From assembly GCF_022321485.1 (NCBI RefSeq), contig NZ_JAKOGG010000021.1:1-64000 (forward strand): a stretch of 64,000 nucleotides of DNA, read 5' to 3'. The position numbers were made by a program, and so were the translations under genes. Shown in pieces: positions 62,727 to 64,000 of the stretch. Origin of the DNA: Shewanella electrica. Lineage in GTDB: Bacteria > Pseudomonadota > Gammaproteobacteria > Enterobacterales > Shewanellaceae. Each line of letters begins with the position of its first letter. Position 1 is the stretch's first letter. The notes beneath the pieces were generated by a model, which saw only the letters and a list, made by a program, of their open reading frames with translations, searched no databases and was not told where the DNA came from.

Positions 62727-63657
62727 GCAAGCGGTCAGTATTTTGGTTGACTGGGGAACCACCAATTTTCGCGCCTACCTGCTGGATGAAAATGGTGTTT
62801 GCTTGGCGGAAACCAGCGCACCAAGCGGCATTTCACAAATTAATGGCGCATTTGAAGCCACGCTCAACGCCAACATCGGCGAATGGCTGAACACCCACGA
62901 CAACCTCACCGTCGTGCTTGCCGGAATGATCGGCAGCCAAATTGGCTGGAAAAATACCCCTTATGTGGACTGCCCAGCGCCGATCAGCGGCTATGGGCAG
63001 TACGGCGTGCAAGTCCCCGAATTTAACCACGGCAACTGCTGGATAATTCCCGGCATGAAGCAGGAAACGGCTGACGGTAAAGTGGATGTCATGCGTGGTG
63101 AAGAGCTGCAAGTGATCGGTGCCAGCATGTTGTCCGGTGATACCGATGCCGCGTCTTACTGCTGTCCCGGCACCCATACCAAGTGGGTCAAGGTGAATAA
63201 TCAGCAAATTCAAACCATCACCACCGCGATGACGGGTGAAACCTTCTCACTGCTATCGAAGCATTCCATTCTGGCGCATTCGCTAGATACCAGCGCACCG
63301 CTGGATGAAGCCGCATTTATCAAAGGCGTGCAGTACAGCCAGCAACCCGGCGGCCTACTGAATCATATTTTCAGCGTGCGTACCCTGTTCGTCACCGGCA
63401 AACAGGCAACGTCTGCCGGTGCTGGTTACCTTTCTGGCTTGCTGATTGGCCACGAGATCCGCGCGTTTATGGAAGCCAACGGCGCCGAGTCTATCGGCAC
63501 CTGCCACATCATTGGCAGCTCGTCGCTAAACCAACTTTATCAGACTGCCATGAATCACTTCGGCATCAGCACCACGCTGGTGGCCGACAAAGACGCCAGC
63601 ATTGCCGGCGCAAATTCACTTATTCAGACGTTAAAGGATAGATTATGCCGCAACTGA
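62719..63657 (+). CDS. dgoK: 2-dehydro-3-deoxygalactonokinase
   Basis: This protein of about 312 residues starts at MAKQAVSILVDWGTTNFRAYLL, overlapping the lactonase stop; a 91-residue upstream extension is not credible. DgoK features include DWGTTNFRA, GMIGSQIGW, CPGTHTKWV, TGEIF-like TGETFSLL, and GSSSLNQLY near the C-terminus. It phosphorylates 2-keto-3-deoxygalactonate at O-6. It overlaps dgoA by 13 bases, indicating translational coupling. Confidence 0.94.
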   Translation: MAKQAVSILVDWGTTNFRAYLLDENGVCLAETSAPSGISQINGAFEATLNANIGEWLNTHDNLTVVLAGMIGSQIGWKNTPYVDCPAPISGYGQYGVQVPEFNHGNCWIIPGMKQETADGKVDVMRGEELQVIGASMLSGDTDAASYCCPGTHTKWVKVNNQQIQTITTAMTGETFSLLSKHSILAHSLDTSAPLDEAAFIKGVQYSQQPGGLLNHIFSVRTLFVTGKQATSAGAGYLSGLLIGHEIRAFMEANGAESIGTCHIIGSSSLNQLYQTAMNHFGISTTLVADKDASIAGANSLIQTLKDRLCRN

Positions 63658-64000
63658 ACTCTTACATGACTATGCCTCTGATCGCGATTCTTCGTGGTAT
63701 CACCAACGATGAAGTGGTAGACGTCACCGCCGCACTGATTGAAGAAGGTTTCACCATGATTGAGGTGCCACTAAATTCACCCAATGCCGTCGAAAGTATC
63801 CGCCGTATCGTGGCAGCATTCGGCGATAAAGCACTGATTGGCGCGGGCACCGTGCTGACAGTTGAGCAAGTCGATGCCGTGGCCGCGGTGGGCGGTAAGC
63901 TGATCGTTTCGCCGAACATGAACCCTGCGGTGATCAAACGCACCAAGGAACTGGGCATGATTTCCGCGCCGGGCGTAGCAACACCAACCGAGCTATTTGC
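63645..64000 (+). CDS. dgoA: 2-dehydro-3-deoxy-6-phosphogalactonate aldolase (partial)
   Basis: About 118 residues are visible before the window ends. The start MPQLNSYMTMPLIAILRGI, the catalytic-type Glu in MIEVPLNSP, IGAGTVLTVEQVD and FIVSPN-like LIVSPNMNP are typical of class I KDPG/KDPGal aldolases. The Schiff-base lysine (Lys126 in E. coli DgoA) would lie just beyond the edge. It cleaves 2-keto-3-deoxy-6-phosphogalactonate to pyruvate and glyceraldehyde 3-phosphate, ending the pathway. Confidence 0.94.
   Translation, partial: MPQLNSYMTMPLIAILRGITNDEVVDVTAALIEEGFTMIEVPLNSPNAVESIRRIVAAFGDKALIGAGTVLTVEQVDAVAAVGGKLIVSPNMNPAVIKRTKELGMISAPGVATPTELF

Overview
The window looks like chromosomal DNA of a marine-type gammaproteobacterium, most likely Shewanella or a close relative. 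The evidence is MetJ-controlled metF / metB-metL genes, a DUF2999 protein, a rhombosortase-target lipoprotein, several large TonB-dependent receptors and a private ExbB-ExbD-TonB set. No rRNA, tRNA, CRISPR array or intact insertion sequence was seen.

Layout. 0-2.1 kb: a three-gene hipB-hipS-hipT kinase toxin-antitoxin operon. 2.4-10.8 kb: a ferric-siderophore receptor behind a perfect Fur box, a large di-heme lipoprotein, and an AT-rich orphan immunity gene (Imm26-like), separated by four related copies of an unusual intergenic repeat. The repeat is built from very short hairpins with C-GNA-G triloops. 10.8-20.4 kb: small conserved genes, a DUF4920/PepSY pair, then an M16 lipoprotein protease facing a TonB-dependent receptor followed by exbB-exbD-tonB, with Fur-like sites. 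This resembles the Fus and PqqL/YddB protein-import iron systems. 20.4-24 kb: a MarR-HlyD-FUSC-like efflux operon. 24-31.4 kb: the methionine regulon (metF, metL, metB, metJ with MetJ boxes), interrupted by a tyrosine-recombinase-like gene without its catalytic tyrosine, a 54-residue membrane protein and a VOC protein. 31.4-44.5 kb: anion transporters, an isochorismatase-like hydrolase, a PAP2 phosphatase lipoprotein with an autotransporter-like repeat, a pseudouridine synthase, YhcH, a rhombotarget lipoprotein, a MITE-like element, a Kef-type antiporter, a YegD-like Hsp70 and a LysR regulator. 44.6-53.3 kb: a degenerate-EAL plus GGDEF operon, an XRE protein, a DUF3302-HlyD-DUF481 group, a META/MliC lipoprotein and a chimeric pseudogene. 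53.3-64 kb: a large TonB-dependent receptor, an AraC regulator and a tight operon (SDR dehydrogenase, sugar porter, dgoD, SMP-30 lactonase, dgoK, dgoA). Together these form a De Ley-Doudoroff route from galactose to pyruvate and glyceraldehyde 3-phosphate; dgoA runs off the right edge.

The least explained material is the modular hairpin repeat family at 0-10.8 kb: its stems vary by compensatory change, its modules are swapped between copies, a 17-bp inverted terminus brackets the immunity gene, and it supplies the stop codon of two unrelated genes. All functional calls come from reading the sequence; no database search was run.
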